A stretch of DNA of 64,000 nucleotides. Source: Proteobacteria bacterium 005FR1. GTDB lineage: Bacteria > Pseudomonadota > Gammaproteobacteria > Pseudomonadales > Cellvibrionaceae. The stretch is taken from positions 924,977-988,976 of the forward strand of contig WACF01000001.1 in NCBI GenBank assembly GCA_026192395.1, read 5' to 3'. A model generated the notes under the pieces. The model had not been told where the DNA came from and ran no database searches. It worked only from the letters and a program-made list of their open reading frames with translations. Below, piece by piece: positions 40,728-49,526 of the stretch (position 1 is the first letter of the stretch; each line of letters begins with the position of its first letter). A program made the position numbers and the translations under genes.

Positions 40728-43700
40728 CTAGGCGAAGATGTCCTCGGCATACCGGCGATCTTTGAGCCGCATTTCTTCCAGCCAGCGGCGCGCGTCCCGC
40801 AGATCGCAGGCGGTGACTTCCTGATAGATGCGAATCAAGGTCTCGCGCACCGCCGGCGCCATCCGCTCGCCGTCGCCACAGACGTAGATCCTCGCGTCCG
40901 ACCCGAGCATCAGCTCGGCGAGTTCGGCGCGATCGTGCCAGAGCCGATCCTGTACATACCTGACCTCGCCTTCCGGCGCTTTGCTGAAGGCAGGTCTCAG
41001 CTCCACGATGCCGGCCGATTGCCATTCCATCAGCTCGTCGCGATAGAGATAGTCTACCCCCGGATCACTACAGCCGAAGAACAGCAGACTCCTGCCAACC
41101 TTGGCAGTGCGCGCCTGTATTGCCCGCTCCTGAAGGAAGCCGCGAAAGGGCGCGATGCCAGCACCGGCAGCGATCAGAACCATCGGCGTTTGCAAGTCCT
41201 CCGGCGGCCGGAAGCCCGGGCTGGCTGATCGCACTGCCGCGGAAATGCGGCTGCCCGGCGCCGCCGCTGCCAGGTGCGAGGAGGCCACACCCAGATGCCG
41301 TCCCCGTCCTGACAAGGCAGGCGCATCCACGACGCTGAAGGTGAGCGTGCAGTGGTCGGCTTTCCACAAGGGTGACGAAGAGATGGAGTACTGGCGGGGC
41401 CGAAGCGGCGGCAGCATCTCGAGAAAGGCGCCGAAGTCGATCTCGCAGGAGGGAAAGCGCTCCAGCAGGTCGAGAACACTGAGTCGCTTTGCGAGCACGT
41501 TGTCTGAGTAAGTTGTCTCTTCCGTCATTGCCGATAAAGCTTCGCGCTCGGGCGGACAGGCACTCGCCTCCGCCAGTGCCGCCACTTGCAATCGTGTCGC
41601 CGGTTGCGCCAGCTCCACGTAGTCGGAAAGCAGTGTTGAAACCGGAAGCGCTTGTCCCGTGGGCAGCGAGCTGGCTGTTCCGCCGGGCGCATTGACCTCA
41701 ACCAGGGTGTCAGCCGCAAAGCCAAAGCGACACAGAACCCGCTCCACATTGGTGTTCGGATTGCGCGGCAGCACCACCAGATAATCACCGCTTCGATAAC
41801 GCATCCCTTCCGGCAACGCGATCTCCAGGTGCCGCTTGGAGCGAGCGAAGGCTGCGCTCATATCGACCAGCTCACGATTTTCCACGATTTGCGCTGACTG
41901 CAACTCTGATTGGCGCAGCACGCTGGCACGCCCACCCTGTACTGGCCGGACCTCCAGTTTGCCTTTTGCCCGGCTGACTTCTTGTTTCCCAGGCCCGGAA
42001 CCGAGGGCGGTCCACAGATCCTCGTACCAGGCATCGAAGGCGCCAAGAAAATCGCCGTTCGCATCCGCTTCACCGCGCGGCATGATGCGACTTGCTCCGC
42101 TCGCTTCGAGCCTTTCATCGATGCGGATGGGAACGGCCTGGTAGGTGCTCGCCCATTGCCGATTGCCACAACCAAATACCGCATAACTCACGCCGGCCAG
42201 ATCGCCCGGCTTGCAGTCACCCAGCCAGTCCACAAAACGGCGTGCGTTGTCGGGCGGCTGTCCTTCGTAGGAAGCCGTCACAATGATCACCGCACCCCTG
42301 GCCGGCAGCTTGCCGCTGTATTCGTCCAGCGGCGCGATGTCCGCCCGAAAACCATGAGCGCCTGCGTCCTCGCAGACTCGACGGGCGAAGCTTTCCGAAG
42401 CGCCGGTGTTAGAACCGTAAAGCAGCAGAAGCGGTTGCAGGGAAGTCGCTGTTTCCTGCGGATTCTTTTGCCGACCCGGTGTGGATGAGCCCTGTACCAC
42501 ATGCGATCTGCGTCCGTACTCGGTGGAACCGCGGCGCCGGACGCGGATGCGAAAGCCTTCTGGCTTGAGGGTCAGGGTTTCCTTGATTTCCAACTTGTAA
42601 TCAGGATCGTGCTCGATCAATTCGAAGCGCTGCAACACCATCGACAGCACCAGCACCGCCTCCTGCATTGCGAATGGACGGCCGATGCAGGCTCGCTCTC
42701 CATTGCCAAAGGGCTTCCAGGCGTTCGGAGGCAGTTGTCGCTCGCGCTCCGGGTCGAAGCGCTCGGGGCGGAAGACCTCCACGTCCGCTCCCCACACCGA
42801 CTTGTCCCGGTGCAGTGAGGGGATTAGTACCATCAGCACTTCCCGCGGACTGACCGGGTAGCGTCCGCCGATCACCGTCTCCTCCAACGCACTCAGGCCA
42901 AAGGCGGGCGCGGTGGGCCAAAGACGGAGCGTTTCCATCAAGACCTGTTCGATGTAACGCAGGCCGGGGCGGTGCTCAGGGCGGGGCATTTCGGCGCCCA
43001 GCACGCGATCCACGGTGGCCTGTGCCTGCTGCAGCACTTTGGGATTTTTCAGCAGCAGGTAGACGGCGAACGAAAGCAATCCGCTGGTGGTTTCGTGACC
43101 GGCGATCAGAAAGGTCACCATCTGATAACGGATGTTTTCATCGGACAGCTTTTCGCCGCTGACCGGATCGCGGGCAGTGAGCATGCGGTTGAGCAGATCG
43201 TTCTTCTCCGCCGCCTTCGGGTCGGCGCGCCGCTCGGCAATCACCTGATCGGCCACCCTGTGCATCAGCTCAATATCCGCCAGATAGCGATGCTCGGCCG
43301 AAACCATCATGCGATTGAGCAGATTCGGCCGGCGGGCGCGAGCCCCCGCCTCTGCCAGGCCATCCACCATCGAATCGATGAAAGGATGCATCTCGGGCTG
43401 GTAGAAGCTGTTGAAGCGATAATCGAAGCCGCAAAGCGCGATGGTATCAAGGGTCAGCCGCGTCATCTGATCCGCAACGTCGATCACTTCATTCTCGCCG
43501 AAGCGCTCCCAGCGCAGCAGCATCTGGTCGGCAATGTCCAGCATCTGATCGAACATGCCGCGGATCGCCATCGGGCCGAATGCCGGCAGCAGGATCCGGT
43601 GCGCCCTGGCCCAGTTGGGCTCTTCCTTGTAGGCCGTGAAGAGGCCGTCGCCGGCCAGGTCCCGCAGATGCTGCAGGACCTTGTGAATGCGTTTTTGGAA

Positions 43701-43901
43701 ACGACTTTCATCGCAGACTTCGTTCACCAGTTCCTGGGAACTGACCACGAGCATGCTGCGGTTGGGGAGCTCAAGACGAAACAGCGGACCATGGATATCC
43801 GCCAAGCGCATCAGGCTTTGAACCGGCGCTGCCGGATTCAGCTCGCGGAGGTTTTTGAGCAGCGGATCCGGCCTGGGCTGGGGAATGACATTGTCTATCA
43901 T
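40728..43901 (-). CDS. Self-sufficient cytochrome P450/NADPH-P450 reductase, CYP102 type
   Basis: 1057 residues, closely like Bacillus CYP102A1 (P450 BM3). The heme domain (1-460) has I-helix AGHETTS (267-273), ETLRLWP (323-329) and heme ligand C405 in FGNGERACIG. The fused reductase has an FMN domain from LLLLYGSNTGAS (491-502), FAD motif RQYSISSSP and NADPH motifs GAGIAPFRGFLQ and YVCGDGERM. BM3 residue F87 is kept as F88 and R47 as R48, but Y51 is V52. The C-terminal Trp stacking on FAD is Phe here. It hydroxylates acyl chains or related substrates. The gap to the hydratase gene upstream is 22 bases, so it belongs to that operon. Confidence 0.93.
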   Translation of the reverse strand: MIDNVIPQPRPDPLLKNLRELNPAAPVQSLMRLADIHGPLFRLELPNRSMLVVSSQELVNEVCDESRFQKRIHKVLQHLRDLAGDGLFTAYKEEPNWARAHRILLPAFGPMAIRGMFDQMLDIADQMLLRWERFGENEVIDVADQMTRLTLDTIALCGFDYRFNSFYQPEMHPFIDSMVDGLAEAGARARRPNLLNRMMVSAEHRYLADIELMHRVADQVIAERRADPKAAEKNDLLNRMLTARDPVSGEKLSDENIRYQMVTFLIAGHETTSGLLSFAVYLLLKNPKVLQQAQATVDRVLGAEMPRPEHRPGLRYIEQVLMETLRLWPTAPAFGLSALEETVIGGRYPVSPREVLMVLIPSLHRDKSVWGADVEVFRPERFDPERERQLPPNAWKPFGNGERACIGRPFAMQEAVLVLSMVLQRFELIEHDPDYKLEIKETLTLKPEGFRIRVRRRGSTEYGRRSHVVQGSSTPGRQKNPQETATSLQPLLLLYGSNTGASESFARRVCEDAGAHGFRADIAPLDEYSGKLPARGAVIIVTASYEGQPPDNARRFVDWLGDCKPGDLAGVSYAVFGCGNRQWASTYQAVPIRIDERLEASGASRIMPRGEADANGDFLGAFDAWYEDLWTALGSGPGKQEVSRAKGKLEVRPVQGGRASVLRQSELQSAQIVENRELVDMSAAFARSKRHLEIALPEGMRYRSGDYLVVLPRNPNTNVERVLCRFGFAADTLVEVNAPGGTASSLPTGQALPVSTLLSDYVELAQPATRLQVAALAEASACPPEREALSAMTEETTYSDNVLAKRLSVLDLLERFPSCEIDFGAFLEMLPPLRPRQYSISSSPLWKADHCTLTFSVVDAPALSGRGRHLGVASSHLAAAAPGSRISAAVRSASPGFRPPEDLQTPMVLIAAGAGIAPFRGFLQERAIQARTAKVGRSLLFFGCSDPGVDYLYRDELMEWQSAGIVELRPAFSKAPEGEVRYVQDRLWHDRAELAELMLGSDARIYVCGDGERMAPAVRETLIRIYQEVTACDLRDARRWLEEMRLKDRRYAEDIFA

Positions 43902-43923
43902 GAGAGTCTTGCGAGAGATGTCT

Positions 43924-44700
43924 CTAACGTCCGGTCCAACGAGGCGGCCGCTTTTCGTTGAAGGCGGCGATACCTTCCCGGGCATCTTCAGTGAGGGTCA
44001 TTGTAGCGATTTGGTTCTCGGTATAGGCGATGGCCTGTTCGAAGCTCATCGATTCTATCGCCTGCATCGCGTACTTGCCACGGCGGATCGCCGTCGGCGA
44101 ATTGGCTGCGATACGCTCCACCAGCGCCGAAACTTTTCCGTCGAGCTCCACGGCGGGAATGACGTAATTGATCAAGCCGTATTGTAATGCCACCTCGGCG
44201 CCAAAAGGCTCGCCGGTAAAACACCACTCGCGCAGAATGCGCGGCGGCACCAGGCGCTGCAACAGACTCAGCACCTGCATGGGAAAAACGCCCACCTTCA
44301 CTTCCGGCAGACCAAAGCGCACGTGATCGGCTGCCACCGCGATGTCCGCCATGCACAACAGCCCCATGCCGCCCGCCATGCAGACGCCATTCACCCGCAC
44401 AATGCTCGGCAGCGTGGCCCTGGCCGCAAGGCGCATCAGATCGGCGTAATCCACGTTGGGCTTGGAATAATCGAAGGCGAAGGCCTTGCCCGGCTGCAAA
44501 TCGGCGCCGGAACAGAACGCCGCCTCACCGGCGCCGGTCAGCACGATTACCCGCACCTCGGAATCGCTATGGGCCTTTTCGTAGCCTTCGCGAATGCCAT
44601 CGATCACCGTCTGATTGATGGCATTGCGTTTTTCCGGCCGGTTCAGCGTAATCCAGAACGCCTGACCGCGTTTTTCCAGTTTTACTTCCGGCTCTGTCAT
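43924..44700 (-). CDS. Enoyl-CoA hydratase/isomerase family protein
   Basis: 258 residues of the crotonase fold. The oxyanion holes are formed by FCSGADL (about 62-68) and CMAGGMGLLCMADIAVA (about 107-123). The Glu in GLPEVKVGVFP is a candidate catalytic acid. Within a carboxylase operon the expected role is hydration of a carboxylated 3-methyl-enoyl-CoA, as by LiuC or AtuE, but the substrate is inferred only. Its ATG overlaps the stop of the biotin carboxylase gene by four bases (ATGA). Confidence 0.88.
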   Translation of the reverse strand: MTEPEVKLEKRGQAFWITLNRPEKRNAINQTVIDGIREGYEKAHSDSEVRVIVLTGAGEAAFCSGADLQPGKAFAFDYSKPNVDYADLMRLAARATLPSIVRVNGVCMAGGMGLLCMADIAVAADHVRFGLPEVKVGVFPMQVLSLLQRLVPPRILREWCFTGEPFGAEVALQYGLINYVIPAVELDGKVSALVERIAANSPTAIRRGKYAMQAIESMSFEQAIAYTENQIATMTLTEDAREGIAAFNEKRPPRWTGR

Positions 44701-46697
44701 CGTGACGTCTCCTGTTGATCATTCTCGACTCGGGCGCTTTCGATTTCCGCAACGATCTTCGCGGCTGGCACCTGATCGCCTTCCGAGACAGAAAGCGCGG
44801 TGACGGTGCCGGCTACCTTCGTCACATGCACATGCTCCATCTTCATGGCTTCGAGCACCAGAATGGCCTGCCCCGCTTCCACCTGATCGCCCACATTTAC
44901 ATGCACGGCCACAACCCGGCCGTTCATGGACGCGCGGATCTTGCCATCACCGCCCACTTCCTCGCCGCGCGTGGCCGGCGCATGGGTGTGATCTTCGATG
45001 TTCCAGGCCTGACCACGGTAGCGAAAGCGCAGGGTTTCCCGGTCGCGGTAAACGATGGCGGTTTCGTCGAGACCTTCACAAGTAAAACGGACGAAATCGT
45101 TCCGCGAGTCCAGCACACCTATGGTCACCGGCTGCTCGCCGTCGATACTCACGTCGAAGCAGCCTTGGTCGCGCCTGAGCACATTGGCCGCGTAGTTTTT
45201 CTCTCCCATCGCAAAGCGAAAAATGGTCGGCAGCCGGTGCGCCATTCCGTTTCGATTCGCGCTATTACCGGGCGTGAGATACAAGAGCACGACCGCCAGC
45301 GCCCGCGCCCGGACTTCAGTGCTGTCATCGGCCTGCAACAAGGCCTCACCATGCTCTTCCACAAAACCCGTGGTTGCGTCGCCTTTGATGAATACCGGGT
45401 GGCGCAGACAGCGCGCGAGGAAATGCTGATTGGTTTCCACGCCGAGTGCTACCGCGTCCTCCAGGGCACTGGCCAGAGATCGCCTCGCCTCTTCCCGCGT
45501 ACTGCCACTGCTGATCAGTTTGGCGATCATCGAATCGTAAAAAGGCGGCACCTCGGCACCGGATTCGATGGCGTCCTCCACTCTGACCGTCGCGGGCATT
45601 TGCCAGGCAGCCATGGTTCCGCTCTGGGGCATGAAGGACTTCGCCTGGCTTTCCGCGCAGAGTCGCACTTCGATTGCGTGTCCCTCGAACTGAACATCTT
45701 CCTGCGTCAGCGATAGTTTTTCGCCGGCAGCGATCCGCAATTGCAGTTCCACCAGATCGAGTCCGGTGATCGCTTCAGTGACCGGATGCTCCACCTGCAA
45801 TCGTGTGTTCATCTCCATGAAGTAGTAGTTGCCGTCGCGGTCCAGCAGAAACTCCAGGGTACCGGCGCCCTGGTAGTTGATTCCCTGCACCGCTTTCACT
45901 GCGGTCGCTCCCATTTCGGCGCGCAATTCGGGGCTGACCGCCGGCGACGGTGCTTCCTCCACCAGCTTCTGATGGCGGCGTTGGATCGAGCAGTCCCGCT
46001 CGCCCAGGTGAATGGCGTTGCCGTAACGGTCGGCGATGATCTGAATCTCGATATGCCGCGGCTCCACGATGGCGCGCTCCAGAATCACCTCCGAATCACC
46101 AAAGGCGCTTTGCGCTTCCGACTGGGCGCTGCGCAGGGCCTCGACGAAATGCTCGCCGTCCTGCACCAGTCGCATGCCGCGCCCGCCACCACCGGCAGTG
46201 GCTTTGATCATGATGGGAAAGCCGATGCGATCGGCCTCCTGTAGCATCCGCGCTTCGCTCTGGTCCTCGCCCTGGTAACCGGGCACACAGGGGACGCCGG
46301 CTTCCATCATCAACCGCTTGGCGCCGGCCTTGTGTCCCATCGCTTCGATGGACTGTGCCGACGGGCCGATAAAAACAATGCCCGCTTCCATACAGGCCTG
46401 CGCCAGTTTCGCGTTTTCCGCGAGGAAACCGTAACCCGGGTGAATCGCATCGGCGCCGCTCAGTCTAGCCGCCTCGATGATCTTGTCGATGCAGAGATAG
46501 GACTGCGCCGGCAGCGCCTCGCCAATGCACACCGCCTGGTCTGCCTCGCGCACATGACGCGAATGGCGGTCAGCGGTCGAATAGACGGCCACCGTGCGAT
46601 AGCCCATGGCGCGCGCGCTTCGCATGATGCGCAGGGCAATTTCGCCACGGTTGGCGATGAGAATCTTGTCGAAGGGTGTTGCGCTCTCGTTATTCAT
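44697..46697 (-). CDS. Biotin-dependent acyl-CoA carboxylase, alpha (biotin carboxylase) subunit
   Basis: 666 residues. The biotin carboxylase part (1-450) has ATP-grasp glycine loop KATAGGGGRGMR and EMNTRLQVEHPVTE. The C-terminal biotinyl domain carries EAMKMEH (about 625-631), with the lysine that takes biotin. Size and layout match the alpha subunits of methylcrotonyl-, geranyl- and propionyl-CoA carboxylases. It works with the beta subunit encoded 22 bases upstream. The acyl substrate is not fixed by this subunit. Confidence 0.94.
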   Translation of the reverse strand: MNNESATPFDKILIANRGEIALRIMRSARAMGYRTVAVYSTADRHSRHVREADQAVCIGEALPAQSYLCIDKIIEAARLSGADAIHPGYGFLAENAKLAQACMEAGIVFIGPSAQSIEAMGHKAGAKRLMMEAGVPCVPGYQGEDQSEARMLQEADRIGFPIMIKATAGGGGRGMRLVQDGEHFVEALRSAQSEAQSAFGDSEVILERAIVEPRHIEIQIIADRYGNAIHLGERDCSIQRRHQKLVEEAPSPAVSPELRAEMGATAVKAVQGINYQGAGTLEFLLDRDGNYYFMEMNTRLQVEHPVTEAITGLDLVELQLRIAAGEKLSLTQEDVQFEGHAIEVRLCAESQAKSFMPQSGTMAAWQMPATVRVEDAIESGAEVPPFYDSMIAKLISSGSTREEARRSLASALEDAVALGVETNQHFLARCLRHPVFIKGDATTGFVEEHGEALLQADDSTEVRARALAVVLLYLTPGNSANRNGMAHRLPTIFRFAMGEKNYAANVLRRDQGCFDVSIDGEQPVTIGVLDSRNDFVRFTCEGLDETAIVYRDRETLRFRYRGQAWNIEDHTHAPATRGEEVGGDGKIRASMNGRVVAVHVNVGDQVEAGQAILVLEAMKMEHVHVTKVAGTVTALSVSEGDQVPAAKIVAEIESARVENDQQETSR

Positions 46698-46719
46698 AGC
46701 TTGTCTTCACCGTTTGCCC

Positions 46720-48342
46720 TTACGGACGCGCCACAGAGAATTGCATCTTGTGCGGTTGCCGGATGTCTGCCTCGCGGCAGATGGAAAGCACGTAGGACAG
46801 CACCTGCCGGGTATCCCGTGGATCGATCACCCCATCGTCCAGCAGATGGGCGCTGGTGGTGAAGACATCCATCTGGTTGTCGAAGGTGTCGATGATTTTT
46901 TTCTCCAGACCGGCGAGAAACTGCGGATCCACCTCCCCGCCTTTGCGCTTGGCCGCAGCCTGGGTGACGATGCTCATTGTCTTCGCCGCCTGCTCGCCGC
47001 CCATCACCGCGGTTTTCGCGTTGGGCCAGGAGAAACAGAAGCGCGGGTGAAAACCCCGGCCGCACATGCCGTAATTGCCGGCGCCGAAGGAGGCGCCGCA
47101 GTAGAGCGTGATCTGAGGCACGGTGGCATTGGTTACCGCCTGAATCATTTTCGAACCATGCTTGATCATGCCGGCCTGTTCGTGTTCGCGACCCACCATA
47201 TAGCCGGTGGTGTTGTTCAGATAAAGCAGCGGCACCTGAGCCTGACAACAGGCCTGAATGAAATGGGTGGCCTTGTTGGCGCCGGGGGAATCGATGGGAC
47301 CGTTATTGGTGATTATGCCGACCGGCTGCCCTTCGATCTTCGCGTGGCCGCAGACGGTGGCGGAACCGTAATTCGCGCCGAATTCGAGAAAGTCCGAGTC
47401 ATCGACGATGCGGGCAATGACTTCCTTCATGTCCACCGGATGCTTGTGGTCCATCGGCATGATGCCGAGCAGCTCCTCCGCGTCGTAGCGCGGCGGACGG
47501 AAAGCTCGCGGCGCCTGCTCCTGGATCTGTTTGTTCCAGTCCAGATGGGCAACGACTTCCCGCGCGAGGCGCAGCGCGTCCCGATCGTCTTCCGCGAGAT
47601 AGTCGCCAAGACCGGAAATGGTGGTATGCATCTCGGCACCACCCAGCTCTTCCTCGGTAGCTTCTTCTCCGGTGGCAGCCATCAGCAGCGGCGGCCCGGC
47701 CAAAAATGCGCGGGAACGATCCCGCACCATGATGATGTAATCGGACAAACCGGTCTGGTAGGCACCGCCCGCCGTGGATGAGCCATGGGTGACCGTCACC
47801 ACCGGTAAACCGGCGGCAGAAAGTCGGGCGAGATTGCGAAACAGCGATCCACCGCGAACGAACTGCTCGACCCGATACTTGAGCAGGTTGGCGCCAGCGC
47901 TTTCAACCAATTGGATGAAAGGCAGCTTGTTCTCCAGCGCCAGCTCCTGGGCGCGCAGGGACTTGTCGAGCCCCATGGGCTGCATCGCGCCGGCGTCTAT
48001 GCCGGAGTCGGAAGCGGTGACCATGCAGCGCACGCCGGCGATATAGCCGATGCCGGCGATCCCGCCACCACCGGGCACGCTTTTGTCCGGGTCCAGCGTA
48101 TCCATGCAATAGCCCGCCAGGGTAGAGAGCTCGAGAAAGGGTGCGCCCGGGTCCAGAATCAGTGCGATTCGTTCTCTCGGCAGTAACTGGCCGCGCTTTT
48201 CGAAGCGGGCCTTGGAGGCGGCGGAAGCATCACGGGTGCGTTGCTCCACCGTTCTCAGCCGCTCCAGCAGTGCCAGCATGCCTTCGCGGTTTGCCTGGAA
48301 GTGTTCACCGCCGGTGGCGATCGTGGATTCGATAAGGGCCAT
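46720..48342 (-). CDS. Acyl-CoA carboxylase, beta (carboxyltransferase) subunit
   Basis: 540 residues from the ATG at 48342; a further 14 codons upstream are open but look less conserved. Crotonase-like N and C halves carry the acyl-CoA oxyanion glycines (ESAGANLLKY, HGSSTAGGAYQTGLSDY) and the biotin site (LYCGASFGAGNYGMCGRGF). FLAGPPLLMAATGEEATEEEL-type sequence around 235-255 places it with methylcrotonyl/geranyl-CoA carboxylases rather than propionyl-CoA carboxylase. No strong ribosome site is visible. Confidence 0.92.
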   Translation of the reverse strand: MALIESTIATGGEHFQANREGMLALLERLRTVEQRTRDASAASKARFEKRGQLLPRERIALILDPGAPFLELSTLAGYCMDTLDPDKSVPGGGGIAGIGYIAGVRCMVTASDSGIDAGAMQPMGLDKSLRAQELALENKLPFIQLVESAGANLLKYRVEQFVRGGSLFRNLARLSAAGLPVVTVTHGSSTAGGAYQTGLSDYIIMVRDRSRAFLAGPPLLMAATGEEATEEELGGAEMHTTISGLGDYLAEDDRDALRLAREVVAHLDWNKQIQEQAPRAFRPPRYDAEELLGIMPMDHKHPVDMKEVIARIVDDSDFLEFGANYGSATVCGHAKIEGQPVGIITNNGPIDSPGANKATHFIQACCQAQVPLLYLNNTTGYMVGREHEQAGMIKHGSKMIQAVTNATVPQITLYCGASFGAGNYGMCGRGFHPRFCFSWPNAKTAVMGGEQAAKTMSIVTQAAAKRKGGEVDPQFLAGLEKKIIDTFDNQMDVFTTSAHLLDDGVIDPRDTRQVLSYVLSICREADIRQPHKMQFSVARP

Positions 48343-48484
48343 AGCCGTGTAAACCCGCTTTGCTGATCGTGTTTTGCGCCGCAAGAGTGCCGGCGCTGTT
48401 GGTTTTACCCTAGCGCGGCTCGGGGGAAGCGGTCTTGTGCAAAGTGGCTACAGGGAGGAAATGGTCCGGCCGATCCGGACGGGA

Positions 48485-49276
48485 TCACTCTCCGTCCGGA
48501 AGAAGAACCGCCAGCCGCCGGGAACCGGCAAAGATATCCTTGGGCCGCAGCCCATAGACTTGGCGAATGGAATGACTGAAATAGGTGGAATCCGGATAGC
48601 CCGCTTCCAGGGCGATATCAGTGAGTGAACTCTGGCGGTTCACATGATGAAGGAAAAGTCGCGCGCGCTTCCAGGCGCGGAAGCGCCGAAAGGTGACCGC
48701 CACCTCGTCCTTGAACAGATGCAGAAAACGGGAGAACGAGAGGCCGCTGGCTTCAGCACACTCCTCCGCCGTGCAGTGACAGGCCGGGTCCGCCTTGATG
48801 CGGGCGACCACTGCCGCAACGCGCGGGTCGAGCGTGCGCCTGGCGAGTGTCTCACCGAAAAACAACAGGTCCGGGTCGAGTCCCTCGGGCAGGCCTTCCC
48901 CACCCACCTGCTGGAGATAACCGAAGCCGGCGCGGATACGCACCAGCGCGTCATTCTCCCCTGCGATAAGGCCGGCGGGCAGCGCCTCGATGCTTTCCGA
49001 CTCGATCACAATGGAGCCGATCAAGCGGTCATCGGTCTGGATCCGATGTGATGTGTAGGGAGGGACCAGCGACAGCCGGCGTGTTTCCCAGGGACCGTCC
49101 TCGATGGCGATCCGAAAGGGGGAATCAAGCGCCGTATAGACCGTGAAGGCACCGAAGTTGCGGCGCGCCGGCGCTCCGAGCAATCCCAGGTAAAACACCC
49201 GATCTTGATTCACCAGCATGATCCGCTCGCGACCAATATCCTGCGGCGATCGCTCGGACAGAATCAGCTCAGCCAT
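48485..49276 (-). CDS. AraC-family transcriptional regulator of the carboxylase cluster
   Basis: 263 residues from an ATG preceded by AGGAGCAGGGGG. The C-terminal AraC domain has both helix-turn-helix units: CAEASGLSFSRFLHLFKDEV and LTDIALEAGYPDSTYFSHSI, ending RPKDIF. The N-terminal ~160 residues are a cupin-like or unassigned sensing region. It stands between the two divergent units of the catabolic cluster, with a 250-base gap (49277-49526) before the CoA ligase gene, and is the likely local regulator. The ligand may be the substrate or an acyl-CoA. Confidence 0.88.
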   Translation of the reverse strand: MAELILSERSPQDIGRERIMLVNQDRVFYLGLLGAPARRNFGAFTVYTALDSPFRIAIEDGPWETRRLSLVPPYTSHRIQTDDRLIGSIVIESESIEALPAGLIAGENDALVRIRAGFGYLQQVGGEGLPEGLDPDLLFFGETLARRTLDPRVAAVVARIKADPACHCTAEECAEASGLSFSRFLHLFKDEVAVTFRRFRAWKRARLFLHHVNRQSSLTDIALEAGYPDSTYFSHSIRQVYGLRPKDIFAGSRRLAVLLPDGE

Positions 49277-49526
49277 ACCCCCTGCTCCTACCTCGATGAA
49301 GTGGAAATGCAGCTCATCCCTGGGCGTCCTCGGCTTCCTTTCCACGAGGACTATAGCGAATTACTCCCCGCAACACACCCGGCAGGGAAATCGCGCAGCC
49401 TTTCACCAGAACCGACCAGTTCCCCAGCAAGTTTTCACAAGACTGCCCCGGGCGCCCTTGCTATGTTCGAGGCTGCCTTTGAAGAAAGAATAACGATAAC
49501 AACGAATCCGCCACGGGAGGAGCATC

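Noticed and set aside
42972-43961. Long open frame antisense to the P450 gene
   Set aside because: The sense strand encodes an unmistakable CYP102 heme domain; the antisense protein has no recognisable features.
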